Assembly: GCA_002719955.1 (NCBI GenBank)
Contig: PBFW01000016.1
Span: 62,001 to 126,000 of the forward strand
Reading direction: 5' to 3'
DNA length: 64,000 nt
Origin: Deltaproteobacteria bacterium
GTDB taxonomy: Bacteria > Myxococcota_A > UBA9160 > UBA4427
In this document: positions 27,101-35,858 of the stretch, piece after piece
Layout: each line of letters opens with the position of its first letter
Position numbering within the stretch: the stretch's first letter is position 1
The notes under the pieces: model-generated
The model's database searches: none
Seen by the model: only the letters and a program-made list of their open reading frames with translations
Told to the model about the DNA's origin: nothing
Position numbers and translations under genes: made by a program

Positions 27101-28651
27101 ATGAATCCGTTCCCGCGATCGCCGCCGAAGCTGCGCTATCCGAAGATCCTCTTCCATCAGCTGCTCGAAGAGGCCGCGGACCGGGATGCGGACGCCGTCG
27201 CCCTTCTCTTCGAGGAGGATCGGTTCACGTTCGGGGATCTCGACCGGCGCTCGAACGCGCTCGCCCGATCGCTGCGGGATCACGGTGTCGGCCCCGGGAC
27301 GCGCGTCGCCCTCTACGCGAAGAATCGCCCCGAGTGGGTCCTCTCGCTCTTCGCGATCTCCAAGCTCGGCGCCAGCGCCGTTCTGCTGAGTTCCGCGTGG
27401 AGAGCGGGTGAGCTCGAACATGCGTTCTCGTTGACCGGTCCGAGATTCATCGTGGTCGATGCGGACCTCCTCGAGTTCGTCCTGGAAGCCTCCTTCGAGG
27501 GCGAGCCGATCGTTTTGGGAGAGCCAGTTTCGGCGGGAATCGCCTTCGATGATCTCGCGAAGACCTCCTCGGACACACGACTGAACCTCCGATTCGATCC
27601 TGAGACCACCGAGGTCGCCCTCCCCTTCAGCTCGGGGACGACCGGTCTGCCCAAAGCCGTTCGACATACCCACCGATCCCTCGTGGTCGCCGCCCATCAA
27701 TGGAGGATCGCGCTCTCGCTCGGACGTCGCGACTGTATTCAGACCTACACCCCGCTCGCGCACATATTGGGAGTGGCGAACGTCGGGGCCGGAATCGCGG
27801 CTGGAGCCAGGAATCGACTCTTCTCGGCATTCGATCTGGAAACGGTCCTGCGGAGCGTGGAGCGGGATCGCGTCACGATCGGAATCGCTGTGGCACCGGT
27901 CGCATTGGCGATGAGCAACCATCCGACGATCGAGGACTTCGACCTGAGCTCGTTGCGGTTCTTCGACTGGTGCGCGACACCGATCGTCTCCGAAGTGGCG
28001 AAGCGATTCACCCGACGAACCGGGATTCCCTGGCACACGGCCTACGGCTGTACCGAGGCCCCCATCCTCACCGCGAACCCCCCCGATCGTCCGGACCGCT
28101 GGCGTCTCGATACCGCAGGTGTCCCGGGTGCCGACGTCGAGATGCAGATCATCGATCCCGAAACCCACGAATCCCTGCCGCCCGGTCAACCGGGCGAGGT
28201 CATCGTTCGCGGTCCCAATCTCATGCAGGGCTACCTGCCCGAATCCGCGAATGAGGAGGCCTTCCTACCCGGGCGCTGGTACCGCACCGGCGATATCGGC
28301 TGGGTCGAACCCGAGGGATGGTTGCATATCACCGATCGACTCAAGGAGATGATCAAGGTCTCCGGGTTTCAGGTCGCGCCCGGCGAGATCGAAGCCGTGT
28401 TGCTCGCCCACAAAGACGTCGTCGATTGCGCAGTGTTTGGTGTGGCCGACGAAAATCGCGGGCATGTTCCCCGCGCAGCTGTCGTCCTTCGCGAGGGGGC
28501 AGCGCCCGAGGAAGAGGAACTCCTCGGAGTGGTGTCGGGTCGACTCGCCCGATACAAATGGCCGGTGGCGATCGATTTCGTTTCCGAGATCCCCCGCACC
28601 GCCTCCGGCAAGGCCCTCAGACGCATTCTCTCCGAACGCGCCGAAGCCTGA
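27101..28651 (+). CDS. Acyl-CoA synthetase / AMP-dependent ligase
   Basis: 516 residues. P-loop PFSSGTTGLPKA, adenine-site YGCTEAPI, GRWYRTGDIGWVEPEGWL at the domain hinge, and PRTASGKALRR with the catalytic lysine identify an ANL acyl-CoA ligase. It resembles 4-coumarate/medium-chain CoA ligases in length. Third gene of the ligase-crotonase-ligase unit. Having two ligases in one operon suggests either two substrates or activation of two different intermediates. It ends just before an 11-base periodic repeat. Confidence 0.93.
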   Translation: MNPFPRSPPKLRYPKILFHQLLEEAADRDADAVALLFEEDRFTFGDLDRRSNALARSLRDHGVGPGTRVALYAKNRPEWVLSLFAISKLGASAVLLSSAWRAGELEHAFSLTGPRFIVVDADLLEFVLEASFEGEPIVLGEPVSAGIAFDDLAKTSSDTRLNLRFDPETTEVALPFSSGTTGLPKAVRHTHRSLVVAAHQWRIALSLGRRDCIQTYTPLAHILGVANVGAGIAAGARNRLFSAFDLETVLRSVERDRVTIGIAVAPVALAMSNHPTIEDFDLSSLRFFDWCATPIVSEVAKRFTRRTGIPWHTAYGCTEAPILTANPPDRPDRWRLDTAGVPGADVEMQIIDPETHESLPPGQPGEVIVRGPNLMQGYLPESANEEAFLPGRWYRTGDIGWVEPEGWLHITDRLKEMIKVSGFQVAPGEIEAVLLAHKDVVDCAVFGVADENRGHVPRAAVVLREGAAPEEEELLGVVSGRLARYKWPVAIDFVSEIPRTASGKALRRILSERAEA

Positions 28652-28673
28652 TTTCCCCCTTCGACGTCCAATC

Positions 28674-28739
28674 GGAACCTGGTTGGGGCCCAGTTGGAAC
28701 CGGGTTGGAAACCAGATCGAACCTAGTCGGAACCGCGCA
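28674..28739. repeat. Degenerate 11-bp tandem repeat, six units
   Basis: Six consecutive 11-base units begin at 28674, 28685, 28696, 28707, 28718 and 28729. The consensus is GGAACCNGGTT; units one and three differ at one position and the others are more diverged. The array lies between two convergent genes and runs into the end of the minus-strand SnoaL-like gene. The period is one DNA helical turn. Confidence 0.65.
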
Positions 28740-29097
28740 GCTGGATCTCGATCTTGCGGGTCTGGATGCGCCAGCCCGACGGCGTTTTCAGAAAATCATC
28801 GTGATAGGTTCCGGCGCTGTACAGCTTCATGTCCTCCCTGAAGAAGACGAAATCGGAGACGGCATGGGCGGAATCTGCATCGAAGGTCATTCGCGGCACG
28901 CCGCTCAGGTGCTTCCCGCGATGCGCCTTGCCCATGAATCGCCCGATTCGCTCCTTGCCCTCGAAATCCTTTCCGAAAACGTGGAGACAGCAATCGTCGA
29001 CATAGAGGTCCAGATGTTCTTCCGTTCTGCCGTCGTCCAGCGTCTCACAATAATCCGCGATCAATGCGAGGATCTGGCGTAGGTCCTCCGCTTCCAT
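28723..29097 (-). CDS. SnoaL-like / NTF2-fold protein
   Basis: 124 residues, a small alpha+beta cone domain: EAEDLRQILALIADYCETLDD, the helix pair that opens the fold, LYVDDCCLHVFGKDFEGKE, and the C-terminal strand YHDDFLKTPSGWRIQTRKIEIQL. Relatives include hydroxylases, isomerases and dehydratases or non-catalytic partners; no catalytic residue can be assigned. GGGAGA lies before the ATG. One of six such small proteins in the window. Its last codons lie inside the 11-bp repeat array. Confidence 0.85.
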   Translation of the reverse strand: MEAEDLRQILALIADYCETLDDGRTEEHLDLYVDDCCLHVFGKDFEGKERIGRFMGKAHRGKHLSGVPRMTFDADSAHAVSDFVFFREDMKLYSAGTYHDDFLKTPSGWRIQTRKIEIQLRGSD

Positions 29098-29193
29098 GCG
29101 TCTCCCTTCTCATCTTCTGGATCTCGTCGTGTCCTGGATTTCGTCCGCGCCTCCGAATCCGATGAGCATCGGCCGGGGGGATCGAGCACTAGA

Positions 29194-29230
29194 ATGGCAG
29201 GACGTCCTCGCGCTTTCAACCGCATCGCAT
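29194..29230 (+). pseudogene. Possible TetR-type N-terminal stub
   Basis: In an otherwise gene-free 254-base gap, an ATG opens MAGRPRAFNRIA, very like the first residues of many TetR regulators (M-x-R-P-R-x-F-D-R). The similarity stops there and no helix-turn-helix follows. Possibly a truncation remnant, but twelve residues are too few for certainty. Confidence 0.2.
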
Positions 29231-29351
29231 GGTGCAGTCATGCGGCGGCGGGTTTTCGACAACCAGGCGCAATCGCGTCGCCCGATCACAGCGAATGCTC
29301 TGTTCACAGAGCGGCTGGCCAGACCCATTCGAATTTCGGGGAGTTCTCCGG

Positions 29352-30095
29352 TCAGAGCGTAAGCGTGGCGCCCCCATCGATGGGCAACAACACGCCGTTC
29401 ACGTAGGCGGCAGCCGGAGAGAGCAGGAAACAGATCACCGCCGCAACCTCCTCAGGGGAAGCGATTCTCCCCATCGGATTGCTTTCCCTCCACGCCTGCC
29501 CCACCGCGGTGGCGAGATAGGAAGCCATGCGAGGGGTATCGACCGCTCCGGGGGCCACGGCGTTGGCCCGCAACCGCCGCGCGTGGCGCACGGCCAGAAA
29601 TCGCGTGTAACCGGCAATCGCCGCCTTCGAAGAGCCGTACCAGTCCGGCGACGCGCCGACCAGATTGCCGGCGACGGAAGCCACGCTGACGACCGCAGCA
29701 GCTTCTGGCAATTCCAGCGCCATCCACTGCTCGGTCACCATCTGCACGCTCCCCGCAGCGATCTGCAGCGCCGCACGAAACTCGAGGTCGGCCACCGATG
29801 GGGGGCCCGCATTGTTCACGAGATAGCGCGGCACGCCAAGCGTCTCACGGGTCTCGGCAAAGGCCGATGAAACGACCTCGTCATCGGTCACATCGACGGT
29901 CATGGCCTTACCCCGACCGCCTGCGCGCTCGATCTCAGCGATGACCTCGTCCGCACCCGCCCGATTGAGATCCCAGGCGGAGACCCCGAGTCCGAAGCTG
30001 CCCGCGAGCAGAGCGGTGGCCCGGCCGATTCCGCTCGCCGCCCCGGTCACGACCACGACGTCACCACCCCTCATCCCGAAATTCTGCCCCAGCAT
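29352..30095 (-). CDS. Short-chain dehydrogenase/reductase (SDR)
   Basis: 247 residues. Start at ATG 30095 with GGAGGAG upstream. Motifs: TGAASGIG cofactor loop, NNAG, catalytic Ser in VSVASVAGN and the YGSSK pair; NGVLLPIDGGATLTL closes the fold. Predicted NAD(P)-dependent alcohol/ketone oxidoreductase. It is followed on its own strand by the SnoaL-like gene and diverges from a TetR regulator 274 bases away, which might control it. Confidence 0.9.
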   Translation of the reverse strand: MLGQNFGMRGGDVVVVTGAASGIGRATALLAGSFGLGVSAWDLNRAGADEVIAEIERAGGRGKAMTVDVTDDEVVSSAFAETRETLGVPRYLVNNAGPPSVADLEFRAALQIAAGSVQMVTEQWMALELPEAAAVVSVASVAGNLVGASPDWYGSSKAAIAGYTRFLAVRHARRLRANAVAPGAVDTPRMASYLATAVGQAWRESNPMGRIASPEEVAAVICFLLSPAAAYVNGVLLPIDGGATLTL

Positions 30096-30368
30096 TCGTT
30101 TCTCCTCCGGCTCGTCGGTCGACCGAAAAGGCATCCGGCCTCGATCACCAATAGTAGGGTCGAGCGGTCGATTCCGTTAGGTCGATCGGCGGCCACGCTC
30201 GCAAGCTCCGCACAGTTCTGCTGGGAACCCGTGACAAGCGCCAGGGACCCCGCGGTCCACGAACCGGCGAGATGATCCTCCACGCGAGGAGGCCCGGCAC
30301 GAGCCGCGCCCGAAAACGAGAATCGTAGCGAGACCGGTGGTCCGAGCCCACTGAGCTATGTTCTCGAG

Positions 30369-31022
30369 ATGGGCAAGACGCATCAGGAACCTCGGTCCAA
30401 GAACCTCTCGGCGTGGCAACAGAGATCGGTCGATCGGGCCGGACACCAGGTCTTGCAGCAGGGCAATCGAATCGTCGAGGCCGCGCGAGAACTCGTCATG
30501 GCCGGTGGCCTCGAGGCGGTGACATTGCGACCGCTGCTCGAGAAGTCGGGCCTGTCGCGACGAGCGTTCTACGGCCGATTCGAGGGTATGGACGATGTGC
30601 TCCTCGCGCTCTTCGAGGATACGATGGCCCAATCGACGACAACTCTCCGGAAGAGGATCGCGGATGTCGAGGGCACCCTCGCGAAGATGGAGGCGCTGAT
30701 TCGGAGAATGGCATCGCTGGCTCAGCATTCATCGGATCGCGTCTACATGCTGGCCATGACGAGCGAACACGTTCGACTGGCGGAACATCGGCCCAACGAA
30801 TTGAGCGATGCGCTGCTTCCAATCAATTCACTGATGAGCGAGATTCTCGAAGAGGGAATGCGCGATGGCGAGATCCGCGAAACCGATCCGGTCAAGCTCG
30901 CGCAAATGCTTCATTCTCTGGTCTCGACCGAGATCCATCGAAATCTTTTTCGTGAGGTTCGGCACAAGCGATGGATCGATGAGCTGTGGACATTCTGTGA
31001 AAATGGAATCCGGGCGCGCTGA
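30369..31022 (+). CDS. TetR family transcriptional regulator
   Basis: 217 residues. The N-terminal helix-turn-helix is visible at about residues 45-78 (VTLRPLLEKSGLSRRAFYGRF). The rest is helical, with a divergent ligand-binding domain ending in EIHRNLFREVRHKRWIDEL. TetR proteins repress by binding a palindrome as dimers. It sits 21 bases before a Rieske oxygenase gene, most likely its target, and diverges from the SDR. No clear palindrome was found in its upstream 270 bases. Confidence 0.9.
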   Translation: MGKTHQEPRSKNLSAWQQRSVDRAGHQVLQQGNRIVEAARELVMAGGLEAVTLRPLLEKSGLSRRAFYGRFEGMDDVLLALFEDTMAQSTTTLRKRIADVEGTLAKMEALIRRMASLAQHSSDRVYMLAMTSEHVRLAEHRPNELSDALLPINSLMSEILEEGMRDGEIRETDPVKLAQMLHSLVSTEIHRNLFREVRHKRWIDELWTFCENGIRAR

Positions 31023-31043
31023 TTCTTTTTTTGGGGGGGGAGC

Positions 31044-32327
31044 ATGAGAATCTTGCCTTCTGCTCTGGGGGAAGACGCGGCGCGGGGGGGATTCCTTCCG
31101 CCGCGCCGATTCCACGCGCAGGAATTCTTCGAGTTCGAGAACGAGCGGCTCTGGCCTCACGTCTGGCATATGGTCGGTCGCGCGGCGGAGATCCCCGACC
31201 CCGGCGATTGGGTCACCTACGATCTACACGATCTTTCGGTGGTTGCCATTCGGCAGGCAGATCACAGCGTGCGGGCCTTCCACAATGTCTGCCCGCATCG
31301 TGGAAACAGGCTCGTGGAGGGGCGCGGACACGCTGATCGGCTCCTGTGCGGATTCCATCATTGGGCCTTCGGTCTCGACGGAAAACTCACAAGCGTACCG
31401 GAGCGGGACGACCTGCCCTCCTTTTCGAAGGGGGATTACGGGCTTCCCCCACTCCACGTCGAGGTCGTTTCGGGTTTCATCTTTGCGCATCCGGGCGAAG
31501 AGCCCGAGCCGATCGCATCGTGGCTGGGTGATCTCAAGCTGGAACTCGACCTCTACCGTTTCGAGGAGATGGCCTGCTTCCTGCGCCGGAATCTCGAACT
31601 CCAGTGCAATTGGAAGACCTGCCTCGATGCTTTTCAGGAGGTCTACCACGTCAGGGGCGTACACCCGCAGCTCCTCCCTGGTCTCAAGATCGCCCGTTCG
31701 ACCTTCACCTTTTTTGGTGCACATAGCATGATGATGAATCCGAACGGGGAAGAATCGGCACGAGGAACGGGGACGGAGGATGATCCCGATTTACTCCTGG
31801 CCTTCCGAAGCGCCAAGGCGGAGCTGGGCGCGATCGACGTCAGCCATCTCGAAGAGTCTCGACTCACGGCGAACTATCAATACCACCTCTTTCCAAATAT
31901 CACCTTCAATACGCATGCGACGGGGTGCCAAATGTTTCGTTTCCTACCCCACGCCTCCGACCCCGAACGCTGTGCCGTCGACATCTGGCTTTTGGAGCGA
32001 ATCTGTGCAGACGCAGAGCCCACCGCGGAGGCCGAGAGCGTCCACGTCGATCTCGCTCAAACGACATTCGGTGGAAGCGTGGATGGATTCGTGCCCCCCG
32101 CGAGCGCGAGAAGCTTCGGCACCGACCTGATCGAAATCTATGGCTTGGCCCTGGACCAAGACTTCGGGCTGCTTCCTAATCTCCAGAGGGGCCTGCATTC
32201 GCCCGGTCTCGGCGATCTCGTGCTCTCCTCGCAGGAGCAGCGAATCGTGCACTGGAATTCGATGCTCGACTCATTCCTCGAGGGACCCGCGTTCGACGAC
32301 ACATGGCGCTCGCGCTGCGCAGGTTGA
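31044..32327 (+). CDS. Rieske non-haem iron oxygenase, large (alpha) subunit type
   Basis: 427 residues. The Rieske 2Fe-2S site is Cys83-x-His85 and Cys102-x2-His105 (CPHRG…CGFH). The catalytic mononuclear iron site is NWKTCLDAFQEVYHVRGVHP with His202 and His207. It should dihydroxylate or monooxygenate an aromatic or other hydrophobic compound. No beta subunit or dedicated reductase is adjacent, so it belongs to the alpha-only type that borrows electron transfer partners. GGGGGAGC precedes the ATG. Downstream of the TetR gene by 21 bases. Confidence 0.92.
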   Translation: MRILPSALGEDAARGGFLPPRRFHAQEFFEFENERLWPHVWHMVGRAAEIPDPGDWVTYDLHDLSVVAIRQADHSVRAFHNVCPHRGNRLVEGRGHADRLLCGFHHWAFGLDGKLTSVPERDDLPSFSKGDYGLPPLHVEVVSGFIFAHPGEEPEPIASWLGDLKLELDLYRFEEMACFLRRNLELQCNWKTCLDAFQEVYHVRGVHPQLLPGLKIARSTFTFFGAHSMMMNPNGEESARGTGTEDDPDLLLAFRSAKAELGAIDVSHLEESRLTANYQYHLFPNITFNTHATGCQMFRFLPHASDPERCAVDIWLLERICADAEPTAEAESVHVDLAQTTFGGSVDGFVPPASARSFGTDLIEIYGLALDQDFGLLPNLQRGLHSPGLGDLVLSSQEQRIVHWNSMLDSFLEGPAFDDTWRSRCAG

Positions 32328-32345
32328 GGCCGGGCGGGTACTCGA

Positions 32346-32783
32346 TCAATCTCGACTCGCCCAGGCGTTCTCGATGCTCCCGTCGAGCATGACCTTGCGA
32401 TGCGAGAAGAGCCATCGGCCCGCGATCCGCCGATATTGATCCATATAGCGTCCCCAATGGTCCAGACCACGATCGGTCAGGACGACGTAGTAGCATCGGC
32501 CACGAGCTGCATCCTCATTTTCGACGTCGATCTGATGCGTCGCGGTGAAATGCCGGATGAAGGCAGCCCTGGCCCCGGGATCTCGGCCAGCCCCCCCCGC
32601 CACATCCTCGAAGAAGGTCCGAATCGACTCCCGTCCGCGACAGGTCAGTTGCGGAACCTCCATGAGGGCATCCTCGGTGAAGAGTTCGAGCATCGGACCG
32701 AAGCGTCCCGAATCCCCATTCGCGTTATAGCGAGCGACGAGGTCGCGAATACTCTCTCTCGCAGCGAGCTCCCAATATTCCAT
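32346..32783 (-). CDS. SnoaL-like / NTF2-fold protein
   Basis: 145 residues; start at ATG 32783 with GGGAGG upstream. WELAARESIRDLVARYNANGD and LELFTEDALMEVP give the opening of the fold; the C-terminal strand is MDQYRRIAGRWLFSHRKVML. Similar small proteins next to Rieske oxygenases can be beta-subunit relatives (the beta subunit has the same fold), so a partnership with the convergent oxygenase 18 bases away is possible though not shown. Confidence 0.85.
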   Translation of the reverse strand: MEYWELAARESIRDLVARYNANGDSGRFGPMLELFTEDALMEVPQLTCRGRESIRTFFEDVAGGAGRDPGARAAFIRHFTATHQIDVENEDAARGRCYYVVLTDRGLDHWGRYMDQYRRIAGRWLFSHRKVMLDGSIENAWASRD

Positions 32784-33045
32784 CGCGTCGCCTCCCGACC
32801 GGTCCGATCCGATCCAATCCGACGAAGCCCGCACAGGTTGTTCCTGCGCGAGGTCTCGTAATGGATACGAACGCTAGGGCAGATGGCCGCGCGCAGCGAC
32901 GAGGTGATCGTTGCGATGCCCCGATCGCACCCGATCGCGCAGGGTTTCGATTTCGGGCAGGGAATCTCCGAGCACGCCTTCGTGTCGTCGAAGTCGAGGC
33001 CGAGGTGAATCCCGTCCTCTCCCTCTCCTGCTCAGCCCTTCGGCG

Positions 33046-33570
33046 TCACGCCAGCGAACGACCCATTCGGCGCCGCGTCGTCTCCCATTTCACCGCCTGC
33101 ACCCGCGGACCCGGCGCACGGGGCACTGCGAGAACGGGACAGGGCGCGCAGCGAATCGTTTCCTCCGCGACGCTCCCCATCAAGAGATGGGCCAGCCCAC
33201 TTCGCCCATGCGTGCCCATCGCGATCAGGTCCGCACCGAGGCGCCCGGCTTCGGTGTCGATCGAAGAGGCGACCCCTGCCCCCTCGACCGCGTGTACCCG
33301 AATTCGATCCAACTGCGTACCGCATCTGGCCGCGACGGCGTCGAGCCTCTCCTCGCACGCGTCGAGAGCGATGGAGCGCGAATCGCCGTCCTCACCGATC
33401 GAGAATCCCATCCCGAACTCGCTGGAATAGACATAGGAGGGCGGCTGAAGGACGTGCAGGAGGTGTAGATCGGCATCGAGCTGTTGGGCCAATCCATCTG
33501 CGACATCCAGGGCGACGTCCGAGTGTTCCGAGAAATCGTACGGAACGACGATGGTTCGGATCGAGTTCAT
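33046..33570 (-). CDS. Universal stress protein (UspA family)
   Basis: 174 residues, single Usp domain. It opens with IRTIVVPYDFSEHSDVALDVADGLA and ends with the ATP-binding motif GTHGRSGLAHLLMGSVAEE (G-x2-G-x9-GS), so the protein probably binds ATP. Such proteins support survival in stress or starvation; the molecular role is not defined. Start at ATG 33570. The last about 25 residues form a basic tail past the domain. No operon partner is evident. Confidence 0.9.
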   Translation of the reverse strand: MNSIRTIVVPYDFSEHSDVALDVADGLAQQLDADLHLLHVLQPPSYVYSSEFGMGFSIGEDGDSRSIALDACEERLDAVAARCGTQLDRIRVHAVEGAGVASSIDTEAGRLGADLIAMGTHGRSGLAHLLMGSVAEETIRCAPCPVLAVPRAPGPRVQAVKWETTRRRMGRSLA

Positions 33571-33709
33571 GGAATCACCCCCTCATCGGTAGTCGTCGAA
33601 CGACCCGGAATCCGAAAACTCGCTCGATTCCTACACGCCGGAGTGTCCACCGATCCCGGCGTCTTGTCGACGGCCAGAACGATAATGACGACAATCCCCG
33701 CAGGAGGCC

Positions 33710-34559
33710 TCACACAAGCGAAGCGGCGGTCACGCGGGAATCCGATGCAGGTGCAGATCGCGGACGCCAGGTGCTGCGCGTTTCGCTCAGGATTCTTCCG
33801 TGCCGGGGTGGTCCCTGCCGCGACCTCCAGAGCTCCGCCAAATCCCGGAGACTCACTTCCTCGATGAAGGGCCGATCATCCTCGATCCCCTGCCGGAAAC
33901 GAACGCCACGTATCGTTCGCTCGACGGTCAGGGATAGCTCTCCGATCTCGATCACGACGCCGAGATGGAGATTCCCGATCACGTCGATTTGAGCGGTCTT
34001 CAAGAGTTCCTTGGCCGCACACGCGACGGATCTTGTGAGTTTGGCCGTGATCGCATCCGCTTCCTGCTCCTTGACGGGCACGATTCCTTTCCATTTCGAC
34101 TCGACACCATCGTGCTCCCATTCCAAGGGATAGGCGACGGCGAGGGTCGTCGTCGCACCGAGATCCGAACCCGCCTCTCCTACGATGATCTGCTCTTCCG
34201 CCCGTGCGGTCCCTCCCAATATTCGCGTGGATTCGGCTTCGCCGACGATCGCTCTTGCCCTGAGGTCGATATTGACGGCACTCTGTTGAATCGTGAGCGT
34301 CTCCTTGCACTCGATCGTGGCTCCGGGACTGAGGTGGATGATGGCGTCGCCAGCGGCCCGGATCCAGGCACTTTCATCGTCGATCACCCCGCCAGCAACC
34401 GTCACTGGACCGTCGTCGCTCCTCGAGCACAGCTTTCGTGATCTGTGCGCCCTCGAGCGCGACACGAAGATCCTCGCCAGACGCGGACTCCCCCGCCCCG
34501 ACACGGATGTGATCCTCCATGCCATCATCGCTGACACTGATCTGAAAACGATTCCCCAT
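33710..34559 (-). pseudogene. Remnant of a DUF342/FapA-like protein
   Basis: An N-terminal piece starting at 34559 (FQISVSDDGMEDHIRVGA, SGEDLRVALEGAQI) matches the opening of DUF342/FapA proteins. The frame breaks near 34430, and a second frame continues with AAGDAIIHLSPGATIEC, IVGEAESTRILGGTARAEE and later helices, as in the repetitive right-handed region of FapA. Total coding length is about 280 codons against 450-550 for intact members, so material is missing as well as the frame. No flagellar gene is nearby. The family assignment is moderate. Confidence 0.5.
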
Positions 34560-34811
34560 TGGTGGCGTTCCCTGGGCGAGGTTACGATTGGCTCTCCACC
34601 TATCGACCGACCCTCGGTCCTACCGTCGATCGCTATGCGCCACCCGACACTTAAATATGCACCATCTCAGATTTCACCGGGGAATGCCCGAAATAGGCAG
34701 GGTCGAAAATCGGGAGGGGCCAATCGGGTCAATGCCTCCACCCCCGTCTCGACGCAAGATACGGCCTGGCGGTGCGGGCGCAGAAGACCGCGCTCACCGC
34801 ATCCCGAAGAC

Positions 34812-35840
34812 TCACGGGGACGAGCCAGGTCCGGAAGCCCAGGGATCGACCATCACCTTGCATTGGGGCCCCCCCTCGAGAAGTGATTCGATCGCCTCCG
34901 TCAAACCTTCGAGCGCGATGGTGTCCGTGACGAGGCAACGGGGCTCGAGATGGCCAGCCGCGAGCGTCGCGATCACCTCTTCGTAATCCTCGCGGTCATA
35001 GGTCATCGAGAATTGAACCCGGATCTCCTTGAAAAGGGGGGTCGCGGTCGTGATCTCCTCCGCGTGCAGGCCGTACCCCAGACCGACGATGGTCCCCTTC
35101 GCTGCGACATGCTCCATCGCCTGCATCATCGCTCCCGGAAACCCGGCACACTCGAAGACGAGGTCCGGCGCACCACCGAGGCAGGCCTCGATCGAAGGAA
35201 GCACGTCGGCGGAAGCGAGGAGGAAATCCGATGCGCCCATTTCGTAGGCGAGCGATTTTCGACGTTCCGAGGTCGCCAGAACCGCGATTCGCTGAGCGCC
35301 TTGCCGACGAGCCCAGAACGCGACACTCAATCCGATGGCACCGGCGCCGACGATCAGTACTCGCGAGGGCGCGCGCAGACCCGAGAGGCGAACGCCGTGC
35401 CGCCCGACCGCCAGCGGTTCGACCAATGCACCGTCTTCGAGCGTGAGCGCGGGTGGCAGCACATAGGCCTCCCGCGCCGGGAGCGTCATGAACTGACCAA
35501 ATCCACCACTCGCATGTGGGCGCCAATCGGGACAGAAGACGAGGTGTCCGCGTCGGCACGCCTCGCAGTGACCGCAAGCCGTGACGCATTGGGCGGTCAC
35601 GCGTTGCCCGACTGCGATCTCACTCACGGCGGACCCAACGCCCACGACCTCGCCCGCGAATTCGTGTCCGTAGACGAGGCCCATTTCCATGCCAGCCGCC
35701 CCGGTATAGGTACTCAGATCAGTCCCGCAGATTCCACAGCGGCCGACCTTGATCAGCAACTCATCTTCGCGCGGAACCGGTGTCGGCCTCTCCTCGATTG
35801 AAAAGGGTTGGTGCGGGCCCACGTAGACGGCGACCTTCAT
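34812..35840 (-). CDS. Zinc-dependent medium-chain alcohol dehydrogenase
   Basis: 342 residues. Catalytic zinc ligands are Cys in GRCGICGTD and His/Glu in GHEFAGEVVG; the structural zinc site is ACGHCEACRRGHLVFC with four cysteines. The Rossmann fold has VLIVGAGAIGLSVAFWARRQGA. It should oxidise a secondary alcohol or polyol with NAD(P). Start at ATG 35840. It lies 18 bases past the DUF1214-type gene on the same strand. The sorbitol/threonine dehydrogenase branch is the most similar; substrate unknown. Confidence 0.92.
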   Translation of the reverse strand: MKVAVYVGPHQPFSIEERPTPVPREDELLIKVGRCGICGTDLSTYTGAAGMEMGLVYGHEFAGEVVGVGSAVSEIAVGQRVTAQCVTACGHCEACRRGHLVFCPDWRPHASGGFGQFMTLPAREAYVLPPALTLEDGALVEPLAVGRHGVRLSGLRAPSRVLIVGAGAIGLSVAFWARRQGAQRIAVLATSERRKSLAYEMGASDFLLASADVLPSIEACLGGAPDLVFECAGFPGAMMQAMEHVAAKGTIVGLGYGLHAEEITTATPLFKEIRVQFSMTYDREDYEEVIATLAAGHLEPRCLVTDTIALEGLTEAIESLLEGGPQCKVMVDPWASGPGSSP

Positions 35841-35858
35841 ATCGACTCCGTGCCCCGC

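Noticed and set aside
30340..30368. CATAGCTCAGTGGG on the minus strand, like a tRNA D-arm
   Set aside because: No anticodon stem, T-arm or acceptor stem follows; chance similarity.
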